Shown: positions 1 through 9,007, numbered from the stretch's first letter. The stretch: 64,000 nucleotides of DNA from Roseomonas sp. OT10 (GCF_020991085.1 NZ_CP087719.1:2996001-3060000), one strand, 5' to 3'. The notes: a model not told the origin generated them from the letters alone. Translations and numbers: made by a program.

Positions 1-106
1 CGGCGCCGGGCTGGCCGGCGGTCTGCGCCTCCGCCATCCGGGCGCCGGCCGGCACGGCGGCGAGCGCGATCGGGGAAGCCAGCAATGACCTGCGGCGAAG
101 CGACAT
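1..106 (-). CDS. Exported protein, N-terminal fragment (probable solute-binding protein)
   Basis: Only the first 35 codons lie in the window; the gene runs off the left edge. The start is an ATG with a GGAGGATCGGTTC ribosome-binding stretch upstream. The protein opens with MSLRRRSLLASPIALAAVPA, a basic n-region with consecutive arginines followed by a hydrophobic stretch and a likely cleavage near AEA-Q, so it is exported (Tat or Sec). In this genome type such leaders are typical of Bug/TctC periplasmic binding proteins, but the mature part is missing and the family cannot be assigned. The neighbouring wHTH regulator and the inverted repeat at 194-216 suggest local control. Confidence 0.6.
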   Translation of the reverse strand, partial: MSLRRRSLLASPIALAAVPAGARMAEAQTAGQPGA

Positions 107-193
107 GAACCGATCCTCCCGTGCCGGCTTCAGCCGGCTTCGTTGTCGGGAGGCTAGGAGAGTCACGGCGCCGGCGTCAACCAATTTCGCGAT

Positions 194-216
194 ATAAACC
201 CATCAATCGGGTTTAT
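194..216. promoter_or_regulatory. Perfect 8-bp inverted repeat, candidate operator
   Basis: ATAAACCC at 194-201 and GGGTTTAT at 209-216 are perfect inverted arms around a 7-nt AT-rich spacer. The site sits directly after the TAA of the wHTH regulator and about 90-110 bp upstream of the exported-protein start at 106. It is clearly AT-richer than its surroundings. It could be the regulator's operator or, less likely since no T-tract follows, a terminator. Confidence 0.5.
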
Positions 217-1155
217 TTACGCCAGCCGCAGGCGCATCACGATGTCCTGGTCGTGGTTGCCGAACTGGCGGCCGAAGATGTTGATGCCGCCCGGATGCGC
301 CGCCGTCTCCTCGATGCCGATGCGCAGGCGGATGGAGTGGTGGGCGTCGAGGTCGAGGTCGCGCAGCGTCACCCCCGAGAGGCGCAGCCCGTCGAAGAAG
401 GTGCCCTGGTCCGTCACCTGCCAGGTCGTCAGCCGTCCGTACTGGGAGCCCTCCAGCTTCCACCAGCGCGGCGTATGCGTGCCACGCTTGTCGCCGTAGT
501 CGGCGGGCGAGGTCCAGGTGCCCAGCTTCACCCCGTTGACCCAGAGGGTGATGTCGGAGGGCCAGTCCAGGCTGGTCCCCGGCACTTCGCTCGACAGCTC
601 CAGGCTGAACTCCACCGCCCGCACCGCGGCGCCGATCAGCTTGGCGTTGTTGGGGAACTTGTACTCGACGAAGCCGCGCGAGAACCAGATCAGCGCCGCC
701 TCCACCCGGGCCGGGTCGAGGAAGAAGTCCGGCACGTCCAGCAGCCCGATCACCCCGCGCGGCGAGCACAGCCCGCAGGGCGCCCGCACGTCGCAGGAGG
801 TGTAGAGGCCGAGCGGCATCGCGACCTCCACCAGATCGCGCCGCTGCTCGAAGGCCGGGCCGTCCAGGCGGATGACGATGTCGTCGAAACGGACCCGGCA
901 GATCTTCTGCTGCCCCTTGGTGGCCTTCACCACCTCCGTCTCGATCAGCCCCGTCTCCTCCAGCACCAGCACGTTCGCCGCCACGGTGGATTGCGGCAGC
1001 GACAGCCGCTCGCCGATCTGGTTCACGTTCAGCGGCCCCTGCTGGCGCAGCAGGCGCAGGATCTGCAGCCGGACGGGCGAGGCCAGGCCCTTCACCGCCT
1101 CCGGGTTCGCCTCCGGGATCACGGTGAGGAAGGTGCGGGCCGCCGGGCTGGTCAT
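217..1155 (-). CDS. ArsR-like winged-helix transcriptional regulator with a large C-terminal domain
   Basis: A 312-residue protein. Residues ~20-80 form an ArsR-type winged helix: SPVRLQILRLLRQQGPLNV, then a recognition helix near LSLPQSTVAANVLVLEETGL. The C-terminal ~220 residues are not the usual small ArsR dimer helix. They contain three cysteines at 121, 127 and 130 (CDVRAPCGLC) and end in a beta-rich region with HSIRLRIGIE. ArsR proteins normally have ~100 residues, so this is the long, ligand-domain type found beside transport and catabolic genes. The next gene downstream on the same strand encodes an exported protein, and an inverted repeat lies between them, so local regulation is a fair inference. 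The ligand is unknown; the cysteines could bind metal or be structural. Confidence 0.75.
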   Translation of the reverse strand: MTSPAARTFLTVIPEANPEAVKGLASPVRLQILRLLRQQGPLNVNQIGERLSLPQSTVAANVLVLEETGLIETEVVKATKGQQKICRVRFDDIVIRLDGPAFEQRRDLVEVAMPLGLYTSCDVRAPCGLCSPRGVIGLLDVPDFFLDPARVEAALIWFSRGFVEYKFPNNAKLIGAAVRAVEFSLELSSEVPGTSLDWPSDITLWVNGVKLGTWTSPADYGDKRGTHTPRWWKLEGSQYGRLTTWQVTDQGTFFDGLRLSGVTLRDLDLDAHHSIRLRIGIEETAAHPGGINIFGRQFGNHDQDIVMRLRLA

Positions 1156-1241
1156 CCGCCCAGTATGGACCGGCGGCGGCGGGTTTCATACCCGATCTTC
1201 CGGTTCTCTGACCCCTGACCCGACGCCGGGCGTTTCCGCCC

Positions 1242-1826
1242 GTGACGCTCCCGCGCGGGCATGCTGGACTGCCGCCGATGCTCTGGCCGCGCCTTGCCCG
1301 AAACCTGCTCTCCCGGCCCTCGACGGACCCGGCGCCGCCTGTCCCCGCCGACGCGGCGGAGGCGCTGGCCCTGCGGCTTGAGGAGGCAAGCCGCGCCCGG
1401 CTGGGGCGCTCCCTGGCCATACGCGCGGTCGATGCCGGCTCCTGCAACGGCTGCGAGCTGGAGCTGAACGCGCTGTCGGGCGTGGCCTACGACCTGGAGC
1501 GCTTCGGTCTGCGCCTCGTCGCCAGCCCGCGCCATGCCGACCTGCTGCTGGTGACCGGCCCGGTGACGCGCAACATGACCGAGGCGCTGCGCCGCACCCA
1601 TGCGGCCATGCCGGAGCCCGGCTGGGTGGTGGCGGCGGGCGATTGCGCGGCGGGCGGCGGCTGCTTCCGCGGCTCGCCGGCGGTGGAGGCCGGGGTGGCC
1701 GCGGTCCTGCCGGTGGACCTGGTCATCCCCGGCTGCCCGCCAAGCCCGGCACAGCTGCTGGAAGGGCTCCTCGCCCTGCTGGAGGCACAGCGCCCGGCGC
1801 CGGCCCTCAGCTTCATGGCCCGTTAG
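1242..1826 (+). CDS. NuoB/hydrogenase small-subunit-like FeS protein, stand-alone
   Basis: Related to the small subunit of group 4 [NiFe] hydrogenases (HycG/HyfI) and to NuoB. The cluster-ligand pattern is complete in the GTG-start numbering: CNGCELE (Cys68, Cys71), GDCAAGG (Cys135) and PGCPPSP (Cys165), as required for one [4Fe-4S] cluster. In known complexes this subunit passes electrons between a ferredoxin-like subunit and the large subunit. Here no large subunit, membrane arm or maturation gene is next to it; the genes on both sides are unrelated. The start is uncertain: the GTG used here or the in-frame ATG at 1278, neither with a good Shine-Dalgarno sequence. It may be a remnant or may pair with a complex encoded elsewhere. 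Confidence 0.75.
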   Translation: MTLPRGHAGLPPMLWPRLARNLLSRPSTDPAPPVPADAAEALALRLEEASRARLGRSLAIRAVDAGSCNGCELELNALSGVAYDLERFGLRLVASPRHADLLLVTGPVTRNMTEALRRTHAAMPEPGWVVAAGDCAAGGGCFRGSPAVEAGVAAVLPVDLVIPGCPPSPAQLLEGLLALLEAQRPAPALSFMAR

Positions 1827-1896
1827 GGAAAGCACCGCAGGCTTGGGGGGCCGAGGAATGCTCGGCTCCCCCCCCGGACGTAAAAGAGGTCCCTGC

Positions 1897-2109
1897 GTGT
1901 CCCGGCTCCACCCCCCTCCCCGCCCCGCCCTGCCCACCGTCGTCACCGCCGCGCTGCTGAGCAGCGAGCGCACCGAGATGCTGCACCTGCAGACGGCCGA
2001 AGGCGTGCTGCTGCGCCTCTCGGTGACGCGGGATGTGCTGGCGGAGATCGCCGCCCTGGCCACCACCGTCCTGGCGACGCCGCAGGACCACCCCGGCGAC
2101 CGGCACTGA
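1897..2109 (+). CDS. Small hypothetical protein (70 aa)
   Basis: A GTG-started frame preceded by AAAAGAGGT with a 6-nt spacing, a convincing ribosome-binding site in a region otherwise lacking them. The product has a proline-rich start, then a folded-looking part: TVVTAALLSSERTEMLHLQT, a polar strand, and SVTRDVLAEIAALATTVLAT. It follows the NuoB-like gene by 70 nt on the same strand. I recognise no family. Alternating hydrophobic strand and helix suggest a small soluble domain, but the gene could still be a chance frame. Confidence 0.5.
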   Translation: MSRLHPPPRPALPTVVTAALLSSERTEMLHLQTAEGVLLRLSVTRDVLAEIAALATTVLATPQDHPGDRH

Positions 2110-2155
2110 CCGGCGGCCGGCGCCGCGGCTTCCCCCGGCCGCGGCGCCGCCTGCT

Positions 2156-2896
2156 TCAGCGCAGGGTGGCGGGGTCTTCCAGCACGTCGGGTTCCCCGCC
2201 GTCGCCGCTGCCGCCTTCGCCGAGCTGGGCCGCGCGGCGCTGCTGCCAGACGCTGCGCAGCCGGGCGTAGAAGTCCAGGGAGTCGCCACGCAGCGCGTCG
2301 AGCGTCTCGATGTTCTGCTCGCGCAGGTCGATGCCGTCGGCGACACCGCGCCCCACCGTGCCCTCGATCGGCATCAGCCAGTTGACGGGGTTGATCAGGC
2401 CGTCGCCGACCCAGCCCATCGTGTCGCGGGCGTTGGAGGGGCCGAGCAGCGGCAGCATCAGATAGGGGCCGCCCTCCACCCCCCAGGCATGCAGCGTCTG
2501 GCCGAAATCGCCGCTGCGCCGCGCGATGCCCCATTCCGTGGCGACGTCGAACAGCCCGCCCAGCCCCATGATGGAGTTGAAGGCGAAGCGCAGCGTCGTG
2601 TGTCCGGCATCGACGAAGCGGCCCTGCAGCAGGTTGTTCGCCAGGATGCCCGGCTCCTGCAGGTTGGCGATGGCGGAGCGCACCCGCCGGCGCGCGAATT
2701 CCGGCACCAGCTCGCGGTACCCCAGCGCCACCGGGCGGATCACCGCGTCGTCGAGCGCCAGGTTGACGTCGAAGACCTGGCGGTTCAGCGGCTCCAGCGG
2801 ATCGCCGGGCGTCGCGGCCGCCCCCGTGCCGCGGGTCGCGCAGCCGGACGTGGCGAGGACGGCGGCGAGCAGGAACGCAGCGGGGCGGGGCGGCAT
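2156..2896 (-). CDS. mlaA: MlaA (VacJ) family outer-membrane lipoprotein
   Basis: 246 residues from the ATG that yields a lipoprotein leader (MPPRPAAFLLAAVLATSGC, lipidated Cys at the end of the stretch). The mature part has the MlaA signature: DPLEPLNRQVFDVN, then PVALGYRELVPEFARR, NNLLQGRF, STLRFAFNS-like and WGVEGGPYLMLPLLGPS. MlaA sits in the outer membrane and removes mislocalised phospholipid from the outer leaflet, handing it to MlaC and the MlaFEDB ABC transporter. None of those partners is nearby, which is common for this gene. The acidic, Gly-rich C-terminus is not conserved. Longer in-frame starts exist upstream but would bury the lipoprotein signal. Confidence 0.9.
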   Translation of the reverse strand: MPPRPAAFLLAAVLATSGCATRGTGAAATPGDPLEPLNRQVFDVNLALDDAVIRPVALGYRELVPEFARRRVRSAIANLQEPGILANNLLQGRFVDAGHTTLRFAFNSIMGLGGLFDVATEWGIARRSGDFGQTLHAWGVEGGPYLMLPLLGPSNARDTMGWVGDGLINPVNWLMPIEGTVGRGVADGIDLREQNIETLDALRGDSLDFYARLRSVWQQRRAAQLGEGGSGDGGEPDVLEDPATLR

Positions 2897-2982
2897 GGCG
2901 GCAGGATAGGCGATCGCCCCCTTCCCACCTATCGGCCCCCGGCCCCCACGCGCGGCGGCGTGATCCGGGCGCCCCGCACCGG

Positions 2983-3987
2983 TCATGCGGCGCCCGCGAC
3001 GGCCCCCGCCGGCACCGGCCCTCGGCCGTGCGGCGCGTCGAAGTCCAGCAGCGGCCCGGCCGGGACGATGCGGCTGGGATTCACCGTCGGATGGCTCTCG
3101 TAGTAGTGCCGCCGGATATGGCCGAAATCGACCGTCTCCCGCACGCCGGGCCACTGGTACAGCTCGCGCGTATAGGCCCAGAGATGGGGATAGTCCGTCA
3201 GCCGGCGCAGGTTGCACTTGAAGTGGAACTGGTAGACGGGATCGAAGCGGAGCAGCGTGGGGAAGAGCCGCCAGTCCGCCTCGGTGATCCGGTCGCCGCA
3301 GAGGTATCGGCGCATCGCCAGCCGCTGCTCCAGCCAGTCGAGCGTGTCGAAGAGCGGGAAGACCGCCTCCTCATAGGCGTCCTGCGTCGTGGCGAAGCCC
3401 GCCTTGTAGACGCCGTTGTTGACGGTGTCGTAGATCCGGCCGTTCAGCGCCTCGATCTCCGGGCGCAGATCGGGCGGCCGGAAGCTGCCCGGCCGCGCCC
3501 CCACGCCGTCGAAGGCGCTGTCGAACATGCGCAGGATCTCGGAGGATTCGTTGCTGACGATGGTGTCCCGCTGCCGGTCCCACAGCACCGGCACCGTCAC
3601 CCGGCCGGTGTAGCGCGGATCGGCGCGGCGATAGACCTCGTAGAGATAGCGCGCGTTGCCGACCGGATCGGGGACGACGCCCTCGGCCGGCTCGAAGGTC
3701 CAGCCATGGTCCCCCATCAGCCAGTGGGTGACGGAGAGCGACACGATCCCCTCCAGCCCCTTCAGCGCCCGCAGGATGGTGGCGCGGTGCGCCCAGGGGC
3801 AGGCCCGGGCGACATAGAGGTGGTAGCGCCCCGGCTCCGCCGCGAAGCCGCCCTCGCCCGACGGACCCGGGCTGCCATCCGGCGTGACCCAGTGGCGGAA
3901 CGGACTCGCCTGCCGCTGGAACCGCCCGCCGCTGGCCGAGGTGTCGTACCAGCGGTCCTGCCAGACCCCATCCACCAGCAGCCCCAT
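2983..3987 (-). CDS. Glutathionyl-hydroquinone reductase (YqjG/ECM4-type GST)
   Basis: 334 residues, the usual length of xi-class glutathione transferases. The catalytic motif CPWAHR (Cys63) follows GRYHLYVARA. The N-terminal thioredoxin fold continues through VTVPVLWDRQRDTIVSNESS. The helical C-terminal domain includes YEEAVFPLFDTLDWLEQRL, YLCGDRITEADWRLFPTLLR and the family-typical RRHYYESHPTVNPSRIVP. These enzymes reduce glutathionyl-hydroquinones in the cytoplasm with glutathione. The ATG is preceded by AGGAGAGGGCG. The gene shares its strand with the SnoaL-like gene upstream (94 nt apart). Confidence 0.9.
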   Translation of the reverse strand: MGLLVDGVWQDRWYDTSASGGRFQRQASPFRHWVTPDGSPGPSGEGGFAAEPGRYHLYVARACPWAHRATILRALKGLEGIVSLSVTHWLMGDHGWTFEPAEGVVPDPVGNARYLYEVYRRADPRYTGRVTVPVLWDRQRDTIVSNESSEILRMFDSAFDGVGARPGSFRPPDLRPEIEALNGRIYDTVNNGVYKAGFATTQDAYEEAVFPLFDTLDWLEQRLAMRRYLCGDRITEADWRLFPTLLRFDPVYQFHFKCNLRRLTDYPHLWAYTRELYQWPGVRETVDFGHIRRHYYESHPTVNPSRIVPAGPLLDFDAPHGRGPVPAGAVAGAA

Positions 3988-4081
3988 CGCCCTCTCCTCC
4001 TCGCCTCCTGCCGTCAGCGCGCCAGGGGGCCCCGGGATGCCCCCGCGATGCAGGCCGCTGCCCGTGCGGCCACGGGGCGGG

Positions 4082-4564
4082 TCAGCCGCCGATGACGGGC
4101 CGGCGCGTCCCGTCGGGTCCGAAGCTGTCCTGCGGCACGCCGCGCTCCAGCGACATGTGGGAGTGCACGCAGCGCCAGGTGCCGTCCGCCCCGCGCCGCA
4201 GCAGCAGCGTCGCGCGGCCGGGCCGGGCGAAGGGCGTGCCGTCCGGGCCATAGCCCGTGCTGTCCCAGGGCGCGACGACGGTGGCGAGGGCGGCGCCCGG
4301 CTCGGCCATCACGATCACCTCCTCCATCCGGAAGGCGAAGCCCGAGGTCACCGGCCAGACGTTCGACCACTGCCGCGCCACCGCGGCGTCCAGCCCGTGC
4401 TCCAGCCGGCGGTGGGTGCCGAAGATCACCACCGCCGGGTCCCACAGCGCGCGGCCGGCGGCGAAGTCCACCGCCTGTACCGCGGCCGAGAGGGCGGCGA
4501 GCCAGTCATGCGCGGCGGCCGTGGTGGCGGCATCGGCGAGGGGGAGGGCTGCGGAATCCGTCAT
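4082..4564 (-). CDS. SnoaL/NTF2-like protein
   Basis: 160 residues with the cone-shaped NTF2 fold pattern: an N-terminal helix pair ([20 protein letters not shown]), [20 protein letters not shown], then antiparallel strands [40 protein letters not shown] and HMSLERG. This fits the SnoaL_3/DUF4440 group, which includes small ketosteroid-isomerase-like enzymes and many proteins of unknown role. Two starts three codons apart (4573 and 4564) are possible; AGG spacing favours the inner one. The gene is transcribed away from alr across a 153-bp gap. Confidence 0.7.
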   Translation of the reverse strand: MTDSAALPLADAATTAAAHDWLAALSAAVQAVDFAAGRALWDPAVVIFGTHRRLEHGLDAAVARQWSNVWPVTSGFAFRMEEVIVMAEPGAALATVVAPWDSTGYGPDGTPFARPGRATLLLRRGADGTWRCVHSHMSLERGVPQDSFGPDGTRRPVIGG

Positions 4565-4717
4565 GCGCCGCATCCTGCCCGCGCGGCCGCGGCGGCGCGA
4601 GGGTGGCGGCCGCGGCACGGCAGGCCCCGAACCCGGCCCCTTCCAGGCGCGCTCCCCCCCAGGCAAGGTCCCCCCGGCAGGGTCCCCGGACAGGACCCCC
4701 TGGCCCAGGAGCCGCGC

Positions 4718-5869
4718 ATGCCCGATGCCACCGCCGCCCCGCCCATCGCCCCCAGGCCGCGCCCGGGGGACCGGGCCGGGGCCGTGCTCACCATCGACCT
4801 GGGGGCGATCCGCGCCAACCACCGGCTGCTGCGGCGCGTCACCGCCCCCGCCGCCTGTGCCGCGGTGGTGAAGGCGGACGCCTATGGGCTGGGCGCCGCG
4901 CCGGTCGCCCGGGCCCTGCTGGCGGAAGGCTGCCGCGACCTCTTCGTGGCGCATCTGGAGGAGGGCATCGCCCTGCGCGCGGCGCTCGGCCGGGCGCCGC
5001 GCATCCTGGTGCTGCACGGGCCGCTGCCGGGGACGGAGGCGGAGTGCGCCGCGCACGGGCTGGTGCCGGTGCTGAACGACCCCTGCGAGATCGCCGCCTG
5101 GGCCGCGCTGTGCCGCGCCCGGGGCGAGCGCCTGCCCGCCTGGGTGCAGGTGGACAGCGGCATGGCGCGGCTGGGACTCGCCCCGGCCGAGGTCGCGGCG
5201 CTCGCGGAGGACGAGGCGCTGGACACCTTCGCCCTGGCCGGGGTGATGAGCCACCTCGCCTGCGCCGACGAGCCGGAGCACCCGGCCAATGCCGCCCAGC
5301 TCGCGGTCTTCGAGGCGCTGCGCCGGCGGCTGCCCCCTGCCCCGGCCAGCCTCGCCGCCTCCTCGGGCGTGTTCCTGGGGCCCGCCTACCGCTTCGACCT
5401 GGTGCGCCCGGGCGCCGCGCATTACGGCATCAACCCCACCCCCGGCCGGCCCAACCCGATGCGCCCCGTGGTGCGGCTCCAGGCCCGGGTGGTGCAGACG
5501 CGCGAGGTGCCGGCCGGCACCCCCGTCGGCTACGGCCATACCGCCACCACCACGGCGCCGACGCGGCTCGCCACCATCGTCGCCGGCTATGCCGACGGGG
5601 TGCACCGCGCCGCCAGCGGCCGCGGCGCCGCCTGGTTCGGCGGCGTGCGGCTGCCCTTCCTCGGGCGGGTGTCGATGGACAGCATCATCCTCGACGTCAC
5701 CGCCCTGCCCCCCGGCACGCTGCGCCCCGGCACGCTGGTCGACCTGCTCGACCCGGAGCACGGGGTGGACGAGGCGGCGCTGGCGGAGGGCACCATCGGC
5801 TACGAGGTGCTGACCAGCCTCGGCGCACGCTACCATCGCGAATACCTCGACGGCGGAGACATGGCATGA
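4718..5869 (+). CDS. alr: Alanine racemase
   Basis: 383 residues. The PLP lysine is Lys52 in [11 protein letters not shown] and the second catalytic base is the tyrosine of GYGHTATTT near residue 271, followed by AGYADGVHR and [13 protein letters not shown]. The barrel runs through SGMARLGL and VMSHLACAD. It interconverts L- and D-alanine. AGGAG stands 7 nt before the ATG. Its stop overlaps the start of the D-amino acid dehydrogenase (ATGA), so the two are translationally coupled and the enzyme is probably the catabolic racemase, feeding D-alanine to DadA. It could also serve cell-wall synthesis if it is the only copy. Confidence 0.93.
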   Translation: MPDATAAPPIAPRPRPGDRAGAVLTIDLGAIRANHRLLRRVTAPAACAAVVKADAYGLGAAPVARALLAEGCRDLFVAHLEEGIALRAALGRAPRILVLHGPLPGTEAECAAHGLVPVLNDPCEIAAWAALCRARGERLPAWVQVDSGMARLGLAPAEVAALAEDEALDTFALAGVMSHLACADEPEHPANAAQLAVFEALRRRLPPAPASLAASSGVFLGPAYRFDLVRPGAAHYGINPTPGRPNPMRPVVRLQARVVQTREVPAGTPVGYGHTATTTAPTRLATIVAGYADGVHRAASGRGAAWFGGVRLPFLGRVSMDSIILDVTALPPGTLRPGTLVDLLDPEHGVDEAALAEGTIGYEVLTSLGARYHREYLDGGDMA

Positions 5870-7140
5870 AGGTCCTCATCCTCGGCGGCGGGGTGATCGG
5901 CGTCACCTCCGCCTGGTACCTGTCCCGGGCGGGGCACGAGGTCACGGTGGTCGAACGCCAGCCGGGCGCGGGGCTGGAGACCAGCTTCGCCAATGCGGGC
6001 CAGGTCTCCTTCGGCTACTCCGCCCCCTGGGCCGGGCCGGGCGTGCCGATCAAGGCGATCAAGTGGCTGCTGATGCGCCACCGCCCCTTCGTGATCTGGC
6101 CGCGCCCCGACGCCGCGCTGGCGCACTGGCTGGTGCAGATGCTCGCGAACTGCACGGAGGAGGCCTACCACGTCAACAAGGGCCGCATGGTCCGCGTCGC
6201 CGAGTATTCCCGCACCGCGCTGGCCGAGCTGCGCGCCGAGACGGGGATCGAGTACGACCACCGCGAGCGCGGCACGCTCCAGCTCTTCCGCACGCAGAAG
6301 CAGCTGGACCATGTCGGCGAGGACACCTCCGTGCTGGACGAGTACGGCGTGCCCTACGAGATCCTCGACCCCTCGGGCTGCATCGCCGCCGAACCGGCGC
6401 TCGCCCTGGTGCAGGAGAAGATCGTGGGCGGGCTGCGCCTGCCGGGCGACGAGACGGGGGATGCGCACCTCTTCACCCAGCGCCTCGCGGCGCTCTGCGC
6501 GGATCGCGGCGTGACCTTCCGCTACGGCGTGAATGTCCGCTCGCTCGCCACCGAGGCGGGGCGCGTCGCCGCCGTCGAGACGGATGCCGGGACGATGACG
6601 GCCGATGCCTACGTGGTCGCGCTGGGCAGCTACTCGCCCGCATTGGTGAAGCCGTTGGACATCGACCTGCCGGTCTATCCGGTGAAGGGCTATTCCATCA
6701 CCATCCCGATCACCGATCCCGACATGGCGCCCGTCTCCACCGTGATGGACGAGACCTACAAGGTCGGCATCACCCGGCTGGGCGAGCGCATCCGCGTCGG
6801 CGGCACGGCGGAGCTCGCCGGCTACAGCAAGACCCTGCGCGGGCCGCGCCGCGCGACGCTGGAGCATTCGGTGGGCGACCTGTTCCCGCGCGGCGGCGAC
6901 CTGTCGAAGGCGATGTTCTGGACGGGGCTGCGGCCGATGACGCCGGACGGCACGCCGGTGATCGGGGCGACGGCCTGGCCGAACCTGTGGCTGAACACGG
7001 GGCACGGAACGCTGGGCTGGACCATGTCCTGCGGATCGGGGCGGCTGCTGGCCGACCTGGTCTCGGGCCGGGCGCCGGAGATCAAGGCGGACGACCTGGC
7101 GCTGTCGCGCTACGACGAGGGGCGCCAGGCGGCGGCGTGA
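5866..7140 (+). CDS. dadA: D-amino acid dehydrogenase small subunit
   Basis: 424 residues, full length for DadA. It opens with the FAD dinucleotide fold [20 protein letters not shown] and ends in [17 protein letters not shown] and [19 protein letters not shown], both characteristic of the family. The enzyme oxidises D-amino acids, mainly D-alanine, to 2-oxo acids and passes electrons to the respiratory chain at the inner membrane. The ATGA overlap with alr gives a two-gene L-alanine catabolic unit: racemisation, then oxidative deamination to pyruvate. No Lrp-type regulator is adjacent. Confidence 0.93.
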   Translation: MKVLILGGGVIGVTSAWYLSRAGHEVTVVERQPGAGLETSFANAGQVSFGYSAPWAGPGVPIKAIKWLLMRHRPFVIWPRPDAALAHWLVQMLANCTEEAYHVNKGRMVRVAEYSRTALAELRAETGIEYDHRERGTLQLFRTQKQLDHVGEDTSVLDEYGVPYEILDPSGCIAAEPALALVQEKIVGGLRLPGDETGDAHLFTQRLAALCADRGVTFRYGVNVRSLATEAGRVAAVETDAGTMTADAYVVALGSYSPALVKPLDIDLPVYPVKGYSITIPITDPDMAPVSTVMDETYKVGITRLGERIRVGGTAELAGYSKTLRGPRRATLEHSVGDLFPRGGDLSKAMFWTGLRPMTPDGTPVIGATAWPNLWLNTGHGTLGWTMSCGSGRLLADLVSGRAPEIKADDLALSRYDEGRQAAA

Positions 7141-7240
7141 CGCCCGCCCGCGCGGGTGGCGCGGGCGGGGCGGGGTGCTATGACCCCTGCCCTCCCGGGC
7201 GGCCCGCCAGCCAGGCCCCCCCACCCGCCCCGCGAGACGC

Positions 7241-8935
7241 ATGACGGCCCAGACCCTGCCCGAGTTCGGCACCCTCACCCCGGCCGAGGAGCGGCTCGTC
7301 GCCGACCTCGACAGCGGCGCCTATCACCAGTGCGGCGACGGCCGGCTGCCGGCGGCGGGGGACGAGACCCGGACCATCCGCGCTACGTTCCTGCGCCTGC
7401 TGCTGCTGGGCGCGCCCGGACTGCCGCGCCTGCACGAGAAGGGGCTGCGGCTGCGCGGCGCCTGGGTGGCGGGGGCGCTCGACCTGGAAGGCTGTGCCGT
7501 GGCGCGCAGCATCGCCCTGGCCGATTGCCGCTTCGAGGCCGCGCTGGTGCTGCGCTCCGCCGCCATCGACAACCTGGTGCTCGACGGCTCCGTCCTGCCG
7601 GGGCTGCTGGCGCGCGGGCTGGTGGCCCGGGGCGGGGTCTACCTCCGCGCCACCCGGATCGACGGCGCCATCGACATCCTGGGCGCGCGGCTCGACGGGG
7701 AGTTCGTGCTGGACGGCTCCACCGTCGCGCAGCCCGGCGCCCTGGCCTTCAACGGCGCCTATGTCTCCACCCGGGGCGACCTGACGCTGCGCGGCACGCA
7801 GTTCCAGGGCGGGGTGAAGGTGTCGGGCGCGAAGCTCGGCGGCGACCTGGCCCTGACCGGCGCCGTCATCGAGCATGCCGGCGAGACCGCCCTCTCGGCC
7901 GACGGCATCCGGATCGGCGGCGACGCGGTGCTCCGCTCCGCCCGCATCCTGGGCGAGGCGAGCTTCATCGGCGCGCGGGTCAGCGGCGACGTGCAGCTGG
8001 AGGGCGGCACCTTTGAGGCCCCCGGGGCGATCGCCCTGACCCTGAACCGCGCCGTGGTGGAGGGGGCGCTGTTCCTGCGGCACGGCGCCCAGGTGAAGGG
8101 GGCGCTGAGCCTGAACGGCACCCAGCTCGGCATCGTCATGGACGAGCCGGCGAGCTGGCCGGCGCCGGGCGACCTGCTGATGAACCGCTTCCGCTACGGC
8201 GGCTTCATCGGCGGGCCGGTGGATGCGCGCAGCCGGCTCGACTGGCTCTCCCGCCAGTCGCCCTCCCGCTGGGGCGAGGATTTCTGGCCGCAGCCCTACG
8301 AGCAGCTCAGCGCCGTGCTGAGCCAGATGGGGCACCAGGAGGAAGCGCGGACCGTCCTGTTCGAGAAGGAGCGGCTGCAACGCCGCGCCCGCCGCGCCCG
8401 CGCGCGCTGGCCCAGCACCCGCGCGGGGCTGGCGGTCCAGGACACGCTGCTCTGGCTCACCGTCGGCTACGGGCTGCAACCCCTGCTGGCCTTCGTATGG
8501 CTGGTGCTGTTCTGGCTGACGGGGGTGGGGCTGCTGGCCACGATCCAGTCGCAGGGGCAGATGCGGCCCAACGTCGCCGTCACCCTGCGCTCGCCGGAAT
8601 GGGTGCTGTGCGGCACGCCGCCGGAGCGGAGCCTGTGGCTCCCCTCGCTCGACCAGCAGCGCGCGGGGCTGGCGCGGCCGGGGCAGCGGCAGATCGACTG
8701 CTTCCTGGCGCAGCCGGAGGCGCAGTCCTACCCGAAGTTCAACAAGTGGATGTACTCGCTGGAGGCGCTGATCCCGGGCCTGGAGGCGGGGCAGCGCAAC
8801 TACTGGTCCCCCGATACCCGCCACGGCCTGGGCCATGCCGGGAAGATCTTCGAGTACATCCAGATGATCGCCGGCTTCGGCCTGGGCCTGCTGGCCTTCG
8901 CCGGCTTCTCGGGGCTGGTGAAGTCGTCGCAGTAG
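7241..8935 (+). CDS. Membrane-anchored beta-solenoid-like repeat protein, unknown function
   Basis: 564 residues, family not recognised. Residues ~60-310 are a run of ~20-residue repeats of the type LRGAWVAGALDLEGC / LRGTQFQGGVKVSGAKLGGD, with regular Gly and Leu/Val positions suggesting a stacked beta-solenoid related to pentapeptide or bactofilin-like folds. Residues ~310-400 are charged and helical (YEQLSAVLSQMGHQEEART). A strong hydrophobic segment (TVGYGLQPLLAFVWLVLFWL) lies near 404-436 and a second (MIAGFGLGLLAFAGFSGLV) at the C-terminus. Between them is a ~95-residue loop with two Cys (WVLCGTPP, QIDCFLA), which could form a disulfide if periplasmic. It stands alone and converges on the SH3b lipoprotein gene. 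Confidence 0.7.
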   Translation: MTAQTLPEFGTLTPAEERLVADLDSGAYHQCGDGRLPAAGDETRTIRATFLRLLLLGAPGLPRLHEKGLRLRGAWVAGALDLEGCAVARSIALADCRFEAALVLRSAAIDNLVLDGSVLPGLLARGLVARGGVYLRATRIDGAIDILGARLDGEFVLDGSTVAQPGALAFNGAYVSTRGDLTLRGTQFQGGVKVSGAKLGGDLALTGAVIEHAGETALSADGIRIGGDAVLRSARILGEASFIGARVSGDVQLEGGTFEAPGAIALTLNRAVVEGALFLRHGAQVKGALSLNGTQLGIVMDEPASWPAPGDLLMNRFRYGGFIGGPVDARSRLDWLSRQSPSRWGEDFWPQPYEQLSAVLSQMGHQEEARTVLFEKERLQRRARRARARWPSTRAGLAVQDTLLWLTVGYGLQPLLAFVWLVLFWLTGVGLLATIQSQGQMRPNVAVTLRSPEWVLCGTPPERSLWLPSLDQQRAGLARPGQRQIDCFLAQPEAQSYPKFNKWMYSLEALIPGLEAGQRNYWSPDTRHGLGHAGKIFEYIQMIAGFGLGLLAFAGFSGLVKSSQ

Positions 8936-8981
8936 CGGCGGAGCGAGGGCGCCCCTTTCCTTCCGACGGCGCGGGGCGCCA

Positions 8982-9003
8982 GGGTCAGGCGGCCGCCTGA
9001 CCC
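8982..9003. terminator. 22-bp perfect palindrome between convergent genes
   Basis: GGGTCAGGCGG at 8982-8992 is followed at once by its exact reverse complement. It lies 46 bp after the stop of the repeat protein and ends 4 bp before the stop of the convergent lipoprotein gene, so it probably ends transcription from both sides. There is no T-tract, as usual in this genome. Confidence 0.5.
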
Positions 9004-9007
9004 CGCC

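Noticed and set aside
1181-1195. CGGGT-N5-ACCCG upstream of the ArsR-like gene as a second operator copy
   Set aside because: Half-sites face the other way and the spacing differs from the repeat at 194-216; in GC-rich DNA a 5-bp repeat is weak evidence.
203-1447. Long frame antisense or out of frame over the ArsR-like regulator
   Set aside because: Compositionally biased translation with no domain; the regulator frame has a clear winged helix.
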